64,000 nucleotides of DNA from the NCBI GenBank assembly GCA_959022495.1, contig CAUEYX010000004.1:124001-188000 (forward strand), read 5' to 3'. The position numbers were made by a program, and so were the translations under genes. Below, piece after piece: positions 20,101 through 27,533 of the stretch. Position 1 is the first letter of the stretch. Every line of letters begins with the position of its first letter. The notes under the pieces are model-generated. The model was not told the DNA's origin and did not search any database. It saw only the letters and a list, made by a program, of their open reading frames with translations. This DNA is from an uncultured Lachnospiraceae bacterium (lineage in GTDB: Bacteria > Bacillota > Clostridia > Lachnospirales > Lachnospiraceae).

Positions 20101-21143
20101 TGAATGACGCGGAAGCATCACAGACAGAGATCGATGCGGCATATGAGGAGCTTAAGGCAGCGGCAGAAGGCCTCAGAGTCAGCAAGACTACCTTGGAATA
20201 CTTCCTCGACAGCGCGAAGAAGCATGTAGCAGACGGAGATACAGCGAACTGTGTTCAGTCTGTAAAAGACCTGTTTACAGAAGCCATCGCCGAGGGCGAG
20301 GCAGTGATGACCGATGAGAATGCCACAAAAGATGAAGTGAAGAACGCATCCCTCAAGCTGATGCAGGCGATCCACGCCCTGAATATGAAAGCGGCGGACA
20401 AGACGGACCTTGAGATGGCAGTGGAGCTTGCGGGAATGATCGATCTGGCAGATTACGTGGAAGCGGGACAGAAGGAATTCACCGACGCCCTCGCGGCCGC
20501 AGAGGCCGTGCTCGCTGACGGCGACGCCATGCAGGGAGATGTTGACACTGCGTGGGACGCGCTGGTGACAGCAATGGAGAACCTGAGGCTGAAAGCAGAT
20601 AAAAGCGTGCTGGAAGGACTTCTGAACGAAGCGGCAGGCCTGGATCTGAGTCAGTATACAGAGGAGTCCGCGGCGGTATTTTGTACAGCATTCGCGTCAG
20701 CGCAGGCAGTATTCGCGGACCCGGCATTGTCCATTGATGACCAGAAAACAGTGGATAACGCTGTAAAAGCTCTCAAGGAGGCAAGGGACGGACTGACGGC
20801 AAAGGCAGATGACGGACAGGAGCCGGACGATGGACAGAATCCGGATGACAGTCAGAATCCAGACAGTGGAAACCAGAGCGGAGACACCGGGGATGACAGC
20901 GATAACGGCAGCAGCGGCAGCGGAGAAAATGGCGGCAGCACATCCGAAAATGGGAATGCGGGAGCCGCCGCCGGAAACGCGGATAAAGAGAGTGGAAATT
21001 CCGGAAATGGAAGTTCTGTGAATCAGGCTGCGAAAACCGGCGATACGGGTTCCATTATGCTGATTATGGGACTGATCGTGCTTGCGGCTTTGTCGGGCGC
21101 GGTTATGCTGACAGGATATAAAAAGAAAGATACAATGAGATAA
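14157..21143 (+). CDS. Giant sortase-anchored glycosidase, alpha-galactosidase-clan-like
   Basis: The protein has 2328 residues. Visible parts are a signal peptide (1-27, cut near VQAAD), a beta-sandwich domain (about 45-330), a (beta/alpha)8-like catalytic domain (about 345-780), fibronectin III (about 857-958), Ig-like (958-1060), two LamG domains (about 1063-1265 and 1320-1545), an F5/8-type carbohydrate-binding domain (about 1545-1720), a Big2-like domain, a small binding domain (about 1810-1940), FIVAR modules, a linker and a KTGD sortase signal. In the catalytic part DCVEIDGPYPG holds Asp500, a candidate nucleophile, and MSWSHVPFANY follows. The layout resembles clan GH-D (GH27/GH36), but I cannot place the family. 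It probably removes alpha-linked galactose-type sugars from host glycans at the cell surface. Confidence 0.8.
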   Translation: MKKRGKRILAAAISASLVIPALPVQAADPAQTDGAWTATPYTREDGTVVEGLEEAVQGKSHWLETADPLPAEASEKDGVLTVSNGIITREFNIPEIGGTDFYTQRYYNEYIEKELLEEEAVPDVYLGLYDETYDEVYDDTGCKTEVDSLTSMDVAIIPDGAIKIDPDYYFVGGTEKENTFVFDGYEIQEECEKPFEWAPSESYGDPAAEDWPPKGVHIEFCFSAPDTFPEVYQGIKIKVIYEMYDKLPAMKKRVEVTNTGAQQIMIGRMALEVLNGNEDMDELLTLETSYTCGDQSAIPVNVPLPCSCDEEKKDSPFAELAGMNHTCYDVGPAYDLVTDQTFASFDTYELIHSTYWFELQMRERMGMYRKLYPWITDNPLTFHNVEALTKEKIDHAAGAGFEMIIQSYGAPDSSAQMLSRDQAVLDRYKELIDYAHSKGVDIGIYQAQYTRGQYKGGAEYGTNGLGRWGTWCMASAAFDDYWDNFKYFVKYTGIDCVEIDGPYPGSFCDCGHQHVNADKETDPDPEGTDKETGDASKYAVHHGFFDSQVKQWENSVRMLCKEFRDMGVYIKVPAWYYVNGGNKCGIGYEEVAWSQPRQEQLLYGRQLIHNASYARSMSMSWSHVPFANYQGGGSAAAFQPFSDHMEDYNWVMAQYLGNGIASDFRGNALYDQGTQAICNKWVNFYNRYRGIVNSDIVHMTQAAYDEDGTDRSRGVKMDTLYHVNADNPGEKGLLWVYNQTEEERTETITVPMYYTGLTSLNYPPVPLKGSLGKDVHTYGIYPPNYDWLPTEESDYQMPEATGESTGTASFVREGVKVENVTIDSNGNAQIKVTLPPMSFTYYAIYDESEVPEVELKVGKVNDLAAGEITENSVELTWNKEVDIQLTEDGTVNDNPAVTVDSYNVYRDGEMIGTTMTNSYTDTEVQESTEYTYAVEAVVSDVRGELSDSLKAVTQADQTKPEITAANAVSAEEIRIQFSEKIDRETAEEISNYILSDEKKILSAELENDREVILKTDALEPLKIYRLQISNLSDTSAAGNVIDPQEREIIYGYIAKYDMDSVENNTLKDYFGIYDGTAYKMETVELSYGKGTAFSQEKSSYADLGSGLFNGLDQYSINMWIHPEVSGRQVLLSQGQEEMKENDFTLYLEDGILKFSISNPDGSGVTLESSEPVQSGEWNMATVVWNGRNISLALNGEIIDTEKWDEPVSGETQNALYLGAVRNHAGGDRTDFYTGVMDEVSLYAAALEEGQIKSLFDSYAVKLGALLDKAQSISAEYYTEASYAQMEEAASTLQKCMESGLSPDESLEAAEALEQALNDLEKKEEYADLAAVYRMDEEQGTTVADGISGNNGTLENGDYLRYGTPFGKGIYVTELAEDAVTIPKIPYKEQDAYSITGWFKSQLRLEADLQKAGRQVLFSDKGGHLVLGLEKNQLVLELNNGSETAEASASDEIAYDTVTGGEVRPAWNHFAIIKDGGAFKVYLNGSEVISMELPDTELSGTLCVGARQVEGGKANYFNGLVDEIHFYSAALEKSSVQDLYEALPLNKGSETNVALNQTLISDSMTDAYRLNDGKVFDFASADTPWTARNSGQVSDAGIKYGIDLGENYNIKALSLTQFFRQYGNSDIRRYRDVVIQISTSADFSSDVTTVFNTDQDNSLGYGAGTDQPYYVFDTGYDIILDTPVWGRYVRLINTGFYTMTLGYSPYSNVSELEVYVNEGVEIEKELDVSRDQLEIVASGDREFVQITLDKQSAASDAAVSSSDEGIASAVNQDGVIQITGKGSGEAVITVRHPADETLTKEIAVTVKGLEAAAVIDDSDEGIVYSGDIQVYDTNRGADPQGVYEYNKSIHYSRAAGDSAEYTFTGTGIDVITTVNVDQGTSQIYIDGELAAEVDTKTPNALYPKRANQMCVFSRTDLKFGEHTVRLVNVSGNMTIDAFRVYAEADKSALEELYHTYKDETAGGYIQDTWKTFQNAMENAETVLNDAEASQTEIDAAYEELKAAAEGLRVSKTTLEYFLDSAKKHVADGDTANCVQSVKDLFTEAIAEGEAVMTDENATKDEVKNASLKLMQAIHALNMKAADKTDLEMAVELAGMIDLADYVEAGQKEFTDALAAAEAVLADGDAMQGDVDTAWDALVTAMENLRLKADKSVLEGLLNEAAGLDLSQYTEESAAVFCTAFASAQAVFADPALSIDDQKTVDNAVKALKEARDGLTAKADDGQEPDDGQNPDDSQNPDSGNQSGDTGDDSDNGSSGSGENGGSTSENGNAGAAAGNADKESGNSGNGSSVNQAAKTGDTGSIMLIMGLIVLAALSGAVMLTGYKKKDTMR

Positions 21144-21158
21144 CGGAAAACGCATAGT

Positions 21159-21220
21159 AAATAATCCGGGAGCGGCTATGATCCGATGGGATGTAATCCG
21201 TTCCCGGATTATTTCTGTTT
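21159..21220 (+). terminator. Terminator after the giant glycosidase gene
   Basis: AAATAATCCGGGA (21159-21171) pairs perfectly with TCCCGGATTATTT (21202-21214), and a T-rich stretch follows. Confidence 0.85.
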
Positions 21221-21223
21221 TAT

Positions 21224-21295
21224 TAAAAAAGTATAAATTTTGAACATAAAAAGGTAAAAAAAGTGGGCGATAAAACAAAGTGAAAAAAGTATAAT
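21224..21295 (+). promoter_or_regulatory. Promoter region of the GH29 gene, copy of 14051
   Basis: TATAAT lies at 21290-21295. The sequence GTATAAATTTTGAACATAA, then AAAAAAAGTGGGCGATAAA, repeats the region before the preceding gene at about 85% identity over roughly 90 bases, and continues into the leader (AACTATAAC). Confidence 0.5.
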
Positions 21296-21332
21296 GAGGT
21301 TAACTATAACAAAAAAGGAGGAAGCAGAGAGT

Positions 21333-24300
21333 ATGAAAAGAACTGCAGCAAAAAGGATTGCGGCATTATCTGCCATGGCGATGGTGGCGGCGAGTGTGCC
21401 ATTTCCTTTATCGGTGATGGCAGCAGGCGGGGCGCCGGCAGAACCGCAGGCATTATTCTATTTTGATATGGAATCGGTATCTGACGGGCAGATTATGAAT
21501 CAGGCTGACGGGACGGCTTATGCGATTGGAGGAAATGAGGCGGAACAGACGACGTCCATCGGAGACAATGGACAGGCGCTTCGATTTGACGGGACCAATT
21601 ATATTGATCTTGGGACAGCCTTCCAGCCGAAGAACGCGTACACCATGGCCGCTTGGGTGAACCAGGACAGCGGCGCGTCGGACGGACAGGCAGTATTTGC
21701 CAGAGCGTGGAGCGGAAATATTAGTGACCAGCTGGCAGTGATGGTGAAAAACGGATCGGTCTACCATGCGCTGTCCACAGACAGCGGCGGCTCCAATCGC
21801 GACTTCCACGAGTTTTCTACCCAGTCAGTGCTTGAAACGGAAAAGTGGGAACATGTGGCGGTTACCCGTGACGGGGAGAACATTACTGTCTATGTAAACG
21901 GAGAGGAAGTATATTCGTCTGACAATTTCCCATCCGCGGATTTCGCGCAGTCGGACAAACATATGTATATCGGTATGGACTGTGACGGAAACGGGACTCT
22001 GTACAGCCGGCACGCGTTCAAAGGCGCTCTTGATGAGCTCAGGCTGTACGATACAGCCCTTACACAGGAGCAGATACAGGAGCTGGCCCATGTGGAGGCG
22101 TCCTTTGAGATCGAGAGTGCCTCAAATGGCGAACTGGACGTTATTCTCAGTGGCAGTGAGGCTCCGGGGCAGGATGATTTTGATTTGAGTTTCGAAGTTG
22201 ACGGCAGAGAGACTGAAGTAAGCATAACAGGCTATCAGTTCGAAGCGGCTGAGAAAAAAGCGGTCTTCCATTTTGAACCGCTTGTGAATCTTCAGAATGT
22301 TGATAAAGAAGTCACGATTACAGTCAGCTATCAGGGAGTGGAGAAGAAGATTACCTTTGTTCTGCCCGCAGGGGAAAACCAGGGACCGTCAGCGACGGAG
22401 CTGAAGGTGACAAATATGTCCCCGAAACTTGGAGAAGAGCCCCATGTAAAAGGGATGTTGAAAGCGGAGTATACATTCGAGGACCCGGACAATGACGCGG
22501 AAGGTGATACAAAGTATCAGTGGTACATCGCGGACACGGCGGATGGAGAATACACGAAACTATCAGGGATCTGTACCCGGACCGTGATCCTGCTGGATGA
22601 TTATGTGGGCAGGTATCTGAAATGTGAAGTGACTCCCGCGGATGTGAACGGAAATAAGGGCGAAGCGGTTATGACTCCGGCATCCTCCGCGCCGGTGCAG
22701 GATACGGAGGGCAATCCGCTGACAGACTGGTTCTACGAGGCGGGATTTGGAATTTCCCATCACTTCCTGTCTAATTACTTTAACCTTTCCCACGTGTACA
22801 CTTCCCCGGAAGAAATGTGGGACCGCAATGAAATGACATGGGATGAGTTCGTCGGTCAGTTTGACGCGGAGGCATATGCGGAGCAGGTAAACAATATTGG
22901 CGCAAAATTTGTTATTATTACGCTGGGACAGAATTCTGGAAGCTACTGCGCGCCCAACGATGTGTATGACAAATATATGAGGGAGGCCGGATTTATTGAA
23001 GAAGGAGAGAAGAATCCGAAGACAACAAGCTATGAAAATGACCTCCCGATGAAGATGGCGGACGCGCTGGAGAAATACGGGATTAAGGTCCTGCTTTATC
23101 TGCCGTCTAATCCGCCGCACAGCGCATGCTGGGACGAGACAGGGACTCCCAACGGATACGGATATTTCAGCGACTATTTGGTTACGAAAGAGGTATTTCA
23201 CTATACACCTGGAACAGATGGAAATCCAAGTCAGGAGTCGCGCAAAATTCTCGCGGAGATGGTAGAATGGTGGTCACTGCATTATGGTGACAAGATTGCA
23301 GGCTGGTGGTTCGATGGCTTTTATCATTATGGAAATGGCAGTCAGACAGATATGAGTCTGGAATATAATGTGTCTACACTGGCCAATGCGGCAAAAGCGG
23401 GTAATCCTTATAATATTGTTACATTTAACAGAGGAATTGGCAACTTCCAGAAAGCAACAGAATATACCGATTATACAGCAGGTGAAGTTACTGGACTCAA
23501 TACCTTCCCGGTAAGTGGACGTTGGACCGAAGGGACAGACGATTGCCAGAACTTTATGTTTGGACCTTTAGGAAACAGATCAAATTGGTCGAACGGATGG
23601 GGATGCAGCGGAATATGTCACTCAGATGTTTCTTTTGTAACCAATGCAGTAAATACAGCAATTGACGCAGAATGCGTAATTGCACTTGACACTCGCGTGA
23701 ATGTGTTTGGACAGATTGATCCCGCTCAGTATGAACAGCTGGAAGAAGTACACCGGGTTATGACAGAGCCGGATGGTGTAGAAATTACTTTGAACAAAGA
23801 CGCCATCACCCTGGAAACTGCCGGAGACCGGGGAATTGTGAAGTACAGCGGAATCCGTGCCTCGAACCTTCAGGTATCGGTCGGCGATGACAAGGTAGCT
23901 GAAGTTCGGGAAGGAACAGGAAATACCTATGATATTGTGGCTCTCGCGGAAGGGAAAACAGAAGTTATTTTCTCAAATAAACAGAACCCGGATGTGAAAG
24001 CTGTGTGCGAAATTACAGTTAATGGGAGAGAGCCGAAAGAGGTATATGACGATACGGCGGATATATTCCAGTATTCGGATGGATGGGGTTCTGCCAGCGG
24101 ACGTCCGGTAGACCCGGATGGATTCCATGAGTATAAAGATACAGTTCATTATACCAAAAATAACGGCTCAAGCGTATCGGTTACATTTAACGGTACAGGG
24201 TTTGACCTGATTGGCGGTTATAACACAGATCAGGGTAAGATCTCGATTCAGGTGGATGAGGAAGAACCGGTAATTGTTGATACATCCGTGCCTGGCGGCG

Positions 24301-25421
24301 GTGAAAAGAAAGCATTCGGATTGAACCTGTACAGGCGATATGATTTACAGCCGGGTGATCATACCGTAATTTTCACGAAATTGGACGGGCAGTATTTTGT
24401 ATTTGACGGCATGCGCGTTTATGAGGAAGAACAGAAAGAACCAGTCAGCAAGACGACTCTGGAATATTTCCTCAACAAAGCGAAAGAGCATGTGGCCGCC
24501 GGTGATGTGGACGGCTGCGTAGAGTCCGTGCGGAAGCTGTTTGAGGAAGCAATCGCAGAGGGCGACGCGGTGATGGCGGATACGAATGCCACAAAGGATG
24601 AGGTGATGAACGCTTCCCTGAAACTGATGAAAGCAATCCACGCTTTGAATATGAAAGCGGCCGATAAGACAGACCTTGAGATGGCAGTGGAGCTTGCGGA
24701 AATGATTGATCTTGCAGACTATGTGGAAGCGGGACAGAAGGAATTCACCGACGCCCTTGCGGCAGCGGAGGCGGTGCTGGCTGACGGCGACGCGATGCAG
24801 GGAGATGTGGACACCGCTTGGGACGCGCTGGTAACCGCCATGGAGAACCTGAGGCTGAAAGCAGATAAAAGTGTGCTGGAAGAACTGCTGAATGAAGTGG
24901 AAGATCTGGATCTGGCTCCGTACACCGAAGCGTCTGTGGCAGTCTTCAGAAGCGCGCTGGCTTCCGCGCAGGCAGTCTTCGCGGACGTATCCCTGTCTGT
25001 GGATGATCAGCAGACGGTTGACGCCGCGGCAGCGGCGCTCAAGGAGGCGAGAGACGGCCTGACAGAGAAAGCGGACGACACGGGAGATGGAGATGATGAC
25101 GGACAGAAGCCGGATGACGGGCAGAAGCCGGATGACGGGCAGAAGCCGGATGACGGGCAGGAACCGGATGATGGGCAGGATACAGATGACAGCCAGAATC
25201 CGGACAGCGGAAACCAGGGCGGAAATGATGGTAACAGCAGCGCAGGCGGAAACGGGAACGCGGGCGGAAACACAGATAAAAATAATGTGGGTTCTGGAAA
25301 CAGAAGCTCTGTGAATAAGGCTGCCAAGACCGGAGATCCGGCACCGATATTGGGCCTGATGCTTCTGCTGGCGGCATCAGGGGCAGTAACGCTGACGGTA
25401 TATCGAAAGAGAGGAAATTAA
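21333..25421 (+). CDS. Sortase-anchored GH29 alpha-L-fucosidase
   Basis: A surface exo-fucosidase is predicted, 1362 residues from ATG 21333, which has AAGGAGGA 10 bases upstream. Order: signal peptide (1-31), LamG domain (about 40-255), two Ig-like domains (about 260-460), GH29 domain (about 465-800), a Big2-like domain, a small binding domain (about 900-1040) related to one in the preceding protein, three FIVAR-like modules, a DGQKPD repeat linker, and NKAAKTGDPAP followed by membrane segment and RKRGN. The likely nucleophile is Asp661 in GWWFDGFYHYG; EAGFGISHHFLSNY and KFVIITLGQNSG match the start of GH29 barrels. Linkage preference is not predictable. Confidence 0.85.
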   Translation: MKRTAAKRIAALSAMAMVAASVPFPLSVMAAGGAPAEPQALFYFDMESVSDGQIMNQADGTAYAIGGNEAEQTTSIGDNGQALRFDGTNYIDLGTAFQPKNAYTMAAWVNQDSGASDGQAVFARAWSGNISDQLAVMVKNGSVYHALSTDSGGSNRDFHEFSTQSVLETEKWEHVAVTRDGENITVYVNGEEVYSSDNFPSADFAQSDKHMYIGMDCDGNGTLYSRHAFKGALDELRLYDTALTQEQIQELAHVEASFEIESASNGELDVILSGSEAPGQDDFDLSFEVDGRETEVSITGYQFEAAEKKAVFHFEPLVNLQNVDKEVTITVSYQGVEKKITFVLPAGENQGPSATELKVTNMSPKLGEEPHVKGMLKAEYTFEDPDNDAEGDTKYQWYIADTADGEYTKLSGICTRTVILLDDYVGRYLKCEVTPADVNGNKGEAVMTPASSAPVQDTEGNPLTDWFYEAGFGISHHFLSNYFNLSHVYTSPEEMWDRNEMTWDEFVGQFDAEAYAEQVNNIGAKFVIITLGQNSGSYCAPNDVYDKYMREAGFIEEGEKNPKTTSYENDLPMKMADALEKYGIKVLLYLPSNPPHSACWDETGTPNGYGYFSDYLVTKEVFHYTPGTDGNPSQESRKILAEMVEWWSLHYGDKIAGWWFDGFYHYGNGSQTDMSLEYNVSTLANAAKAGNPYNIVTFNRGIGNFQKATEYTDYTAGEVTGLNTFPVSGRWTEGTDDCQNFMFGPLGNRSNWSNGWGCSGICHSDVSFVTNAVNTAIDAECVIALDTRVNVFGQIDPAQYEQLEEVHRVMTEPDGVEITLNKDAITLETAGDRGIVKYSGIRASNLQVSVGDDKVAEVREGTGNTYDIVALAEGKTEVIFSNKQNPDVKAVCEITVNGREPKEVYDDTADIFQYSDGWGSASGRPVDPDGFHEYKDTVHYTKNNGSSVSVTFNGTGFDLIGGYNTDQGKISIQVDEEEPVIVDTSVPGGGEKKAFGLNLYRRYDLQPGDHTVIFTKLDGQYFVFDGMRVYEEEQKEPVSKTTLEYFLNKAKEHVAAGDVDGCVESVRKLFEEAIAEGDAVMADTNATKDEVMNASLKLMKAIHALNMKAADKTDLEMAVELAEMIDLADYVEAGQKEFTDALAAAEAVLADGDAMQGDVDTAWDALVTAMENLRLKADKSVLEELLNEVEDLDLAPYTEASVAVFRSALASAQAVFADVSLSVDDQQTVDAAAAALKEARDGLTEKADDTGDGDDDGQKPDDGQKPDDGQKPDDGQEPDDGQDTDDSQNPDSGNQGGNDGNSSAGGNGNAGGNTDKNNVGSGNRSSVNKAAKTGDPAPILGLMLLLAASGAVTLTVYRKRGN
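25097..25186 (+). repeat. 18-bp tandem repeats in the GH29 wall linker
   Basis: Five 18-bp units encode DDGQKP or DDGQEP. The tract is a wall-spanning linker before the sortase signal. The other anchored proteins have related but shorter tracts. Confidence 0.8.
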
Positions 25422-25458
25422 AAAGAGAAGAGTAAAGTAAAATAGTAAGAAAGTTTTT

Positions 25459-25512
25459 GGAGTGTGGCTTTACGGGAAAGATCCGGTGGAGTCACACTCC
25501 GTTTTGTTTTTC
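25459..25512 (+). terminator. Terminator after the GH29 gene
   Basis: GGAGTGTG (25459-25466) pairs with CACACTCC (25493-25500), followed by GTTTTGTTTTT. Confidence 0.8.
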
Positions 25513-25651
25513 ACATCCCATTTAATCAATAAAAGATAATGGAAGAATTTACCTATATTTTACTTGTATTTGAATAAAAGTATATTTGTCTCTGCTATTA
25601 TGAACCATACCAAAAGGCCTTTTGTAAAAAGTGAGAAGGAGAGATGGATCT

Positions 25652-26161
25652 GTGAAAAAGAAGGCAGTAATATTCATGGCCGCGCTGATGGTTATGGCGT
25701 TTCCGGCCAGCACAATGGCGGCAGAATCTGAACAGGAGCAGCAGATCAGTATTACATTGACTGCGGAACCCCAGTACTCTGTGACGATTCCGGCTTCGGT
25801 TTCTATGGGAAATGAAGGGACTTATGTAGATGTCACAGCATCTGATGTAAATTATCTTCCTGAGGGGAAAAAGATCTCTGTAACGATCTCCGGTACGGAT
25901 AAGTATAAAGATCAGATGTATGTGGAGGCAGCGACTTCGCCGAGGACCACTCTGCGCTATCAGATTATTTCTGAAGACGGAGAACTGATTGAAACCAACG
26001 CTTCCACAGGCGCTTCCGGTATCGGAAAAGAGGTTGTTTCTTTTAGCGGAAATGAGACAAAACAGTATCAGATCAAACCTGTTATCGCGGGAAGATACGA
26101 ATACGGCGTGCCCTATACAGGATGCATTACGTTCGGCATTGAAGTGGCTGACGCGTTATGA
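25652..26161 (+). CDS. Small exported protein, paralogue of 26743
   Basis: Function not recognised. The 169-residue product starts with a signal peptide (KKKAVIFMAALMVMAFPASTMAAES). The mature part is beta-rich, with YSVTIPASVSMG, VDVTASDVNYLPEGKKISVTI and a closing YTGCITFGIEV strand. The same three motifs recur in the protein encoded at 26743. I chose GTG 25652 because AAGGAGAG lies 8 bases before it and the signal peptide then starts with lysines. No anchor signal is present. It leads a three-gene group. The fold may be Ig-like, as in surface-layer or fibre subunits of other Firmicutes, but that is a guess. Confidence 0.75.
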   Translation: MKKKAVIFMAALMVMAFPASTMAAESEQEQQISITLTAEPQYSVTIPASVSMGNEGTYVDVTASDVNYLPEGKKISVTISGTDKYKDQMYVEAATSPRTTLRYQIISEDGELIETNASTGASGIGKEVVSFSGNETKQYQIKPVIAGRYEYGVPYTGCITFGIEVADAL

Positions 26162-26209
26162 TACGCTAAAGTATATTTTAAATAACAATGAAAGAAGAGT
26201 GCAGATTAT

Positions 26210-26716
26210 ATGCAAAATGAGAGAAAAGGCAGAAAGTGGCTGTGGTTTGGAGCCGCGGCTGTCATAATCATAGGAATAGCGGCGGCTGTGTGGCTTTTTT
26301 CTGTGTATAGAAAGAACAGAGATGTTCAAACCGCGGAGGGAATCATATTAGATGATGGGGCAGAAAACTGGGACGGCGAAATGGAAGATCTGTCTCAGGA
26401 TCAGCCGGGAATAAAGATCCCGGGTTATGGAGACATCACAGTGATGAGCGGAGAAACCGCGTGGAAAATTACGTTAGCCAATCCAAAAGAGAATAACTGC
26501 TATTTCCAATATTCCATTACCATCGATGAGAATGAAAATCCGATTTATGAATCCGATTTGATAGAGCCGGGAAAGGCTGTCAGGGAGTTTGAGGTGAATG
26601 AACCGCTGGAAGCCGGGGATTACGAAATTCATCTGAATATTTCAACCTATACGATGGATGATGGGCTCACTCCGCTGAATGGAGCAGTAGTAAAAGCTGT
26701 TTTACATGTAGTCTGA
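26210..26716 (+). CDS. Membrane-anchored extracellular protein of the trio
   Basis: The function is unknown. The 168-residue product has a short basic N terminus (MQNERKGRKW), one membrane segment (about 11-31) and an extracellular domain. That domain contains IKIPGYGDITVMSGETAW, a CYFQYSITIDENENPIYESD segment and YEIHLNISTYTMDDGLTPLNGA, a beta-sandwich-like pattern. It lies between two genes for related exported proteins. A role as their membrane-tethered partner is an inference from gene order only. Confidence 0.75.
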   Translation: MQNERKGRKWLWFGAAAVIIIGIAAAVWLFSVYRKNRDVQTAEGIILDDGAENWDGEMEDLSQDQPGIKIPGYGDITVMSGETAWKITLANPKENNCYFQYSITIDENENPIYESDLIEPGKAVREFEVNEPLEAGDYEIHLNISTYTMDDGLTPLNGAVVKAVLHVV

Positions 26717-26742
26717 CAATCGTACGCAGAGGAGGATATGTC

Positions 26743-27291
26743 ATGAGAAAAATCGCATTTGGAACAACCGTTTTAGCAGCGGCGGCGATGCTGAGCGTAA
26801 TGCCCGTATATGCGCAGAACACAACAGCCGGGAAAACGGATCTGACGTTATATGTAGAAAATGACCCGGAATATACGATTACTGTTCCAGAAACAGTGGA
26901 ACTCAGCGCAGTAGAAAATACACAGGTGCCGATAACCGCAAGTGATGTAAAGTATATCCCAGAAGGAGAGAAAATTTCCGTGACGCTTGAAAAAGGAAGT
27001 GGAGTATACGGAAGATTATATCTGGAGGGAACCAATGAAGAAACGGGAAAAGATTATCTGCTGACCCTGAATATTAAGGGAACGGACGGCGAGTTTAAAA
27101 TGGGAGCTCTTGAGAATCAGATCAAAGGCATGGAGCTTGCTTCTTTCACGGAAGATGGAACCATGAATTATGAACTCCGCCCTGTAAATCTTGATTATCC
27201 GGATTCAACAAACGCGAACCTTCAGGTGCAGAAAGGGGTACATTATACCGCGTCTATTACATATGGCATTAAACTTGTGGATATTCAGTAA
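26743..27291 (+). CDS. Small exported protein, paralogue of 25652
   Basis: This 182-residue exported protein has a signal peptide cut near VYAQN. It shares with the 25652 product the order YTITVPETVELS, VPITASDVKYIPEGEKISVTL and, at the end, YTASITYGIKLV. AGAGGAGG precedes ATG. The function is unknown. The pattern (TIP/TVP strand, then SDV, then PEGxKISV) suggests a small repeated-fold surface subunit. A strong terminator follows, so the trio is likely one transcription unit. Confidence 0.75.
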   Translation: MRKIAFGTTVLAAAAMLSVMPVYAQNTTAGKTDLTLYVENDPEYTITVPETVELSAVENTQVPITASDVKYIPEGEKISVTLEKGSGVYGRLYLEGTNEETGKDYLLTLNIKGTDGEFKMGALENQIKGMELASFTEDGTMNYELRPVNLDYPDSTNANLQVQKGVHYTASITYGIKLVDIQ

Positions 27292-27339
27292 TTAATGTGA
27301 CAATAGGGAACCATACCGGAGCCTGTTCAGCATATTTTC

Positions 27340-27392
27340 AGGACCGCAGTCCATGGATACTTTATTTTATCTATGGACTGCGGTCCTTTCTT
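27340..27392 (+). terminator. Strong terminator after the exported-protein trio
   Basis: AGGACCGCAGTCCATGGATA (27340-27359) pairs with the stretch 27368-27387 almost perfectly, and TTTCTT follows. Confidence 0.92.
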
Positions 27393-27424
27393 GTGCCGCA
27401 GGCCGGAATACAATGCGGTAAGGC

Positions 27425-27453
27425 TTTCATTATCGCGGGAGTTCCGATATAAT
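27425..27453 (+). promoter_or_regulatory. Possible promoter of the phosphoesterase-STAND gene
   Basis: TTTCAT (27425-27430) and TATAAT (27448-27453) are spaced 17 bases apart, directly after a strong terminator, so the next gene has its own transcript. Confidence 0.45.
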
Positions 27454-27533
27454 AACAACAGAAATATTTACGGGATGACCGGGTTGTTTGAGAGCAATTC
27501 GGAATGAGATTTTACACATTGGAGGAAATGATG

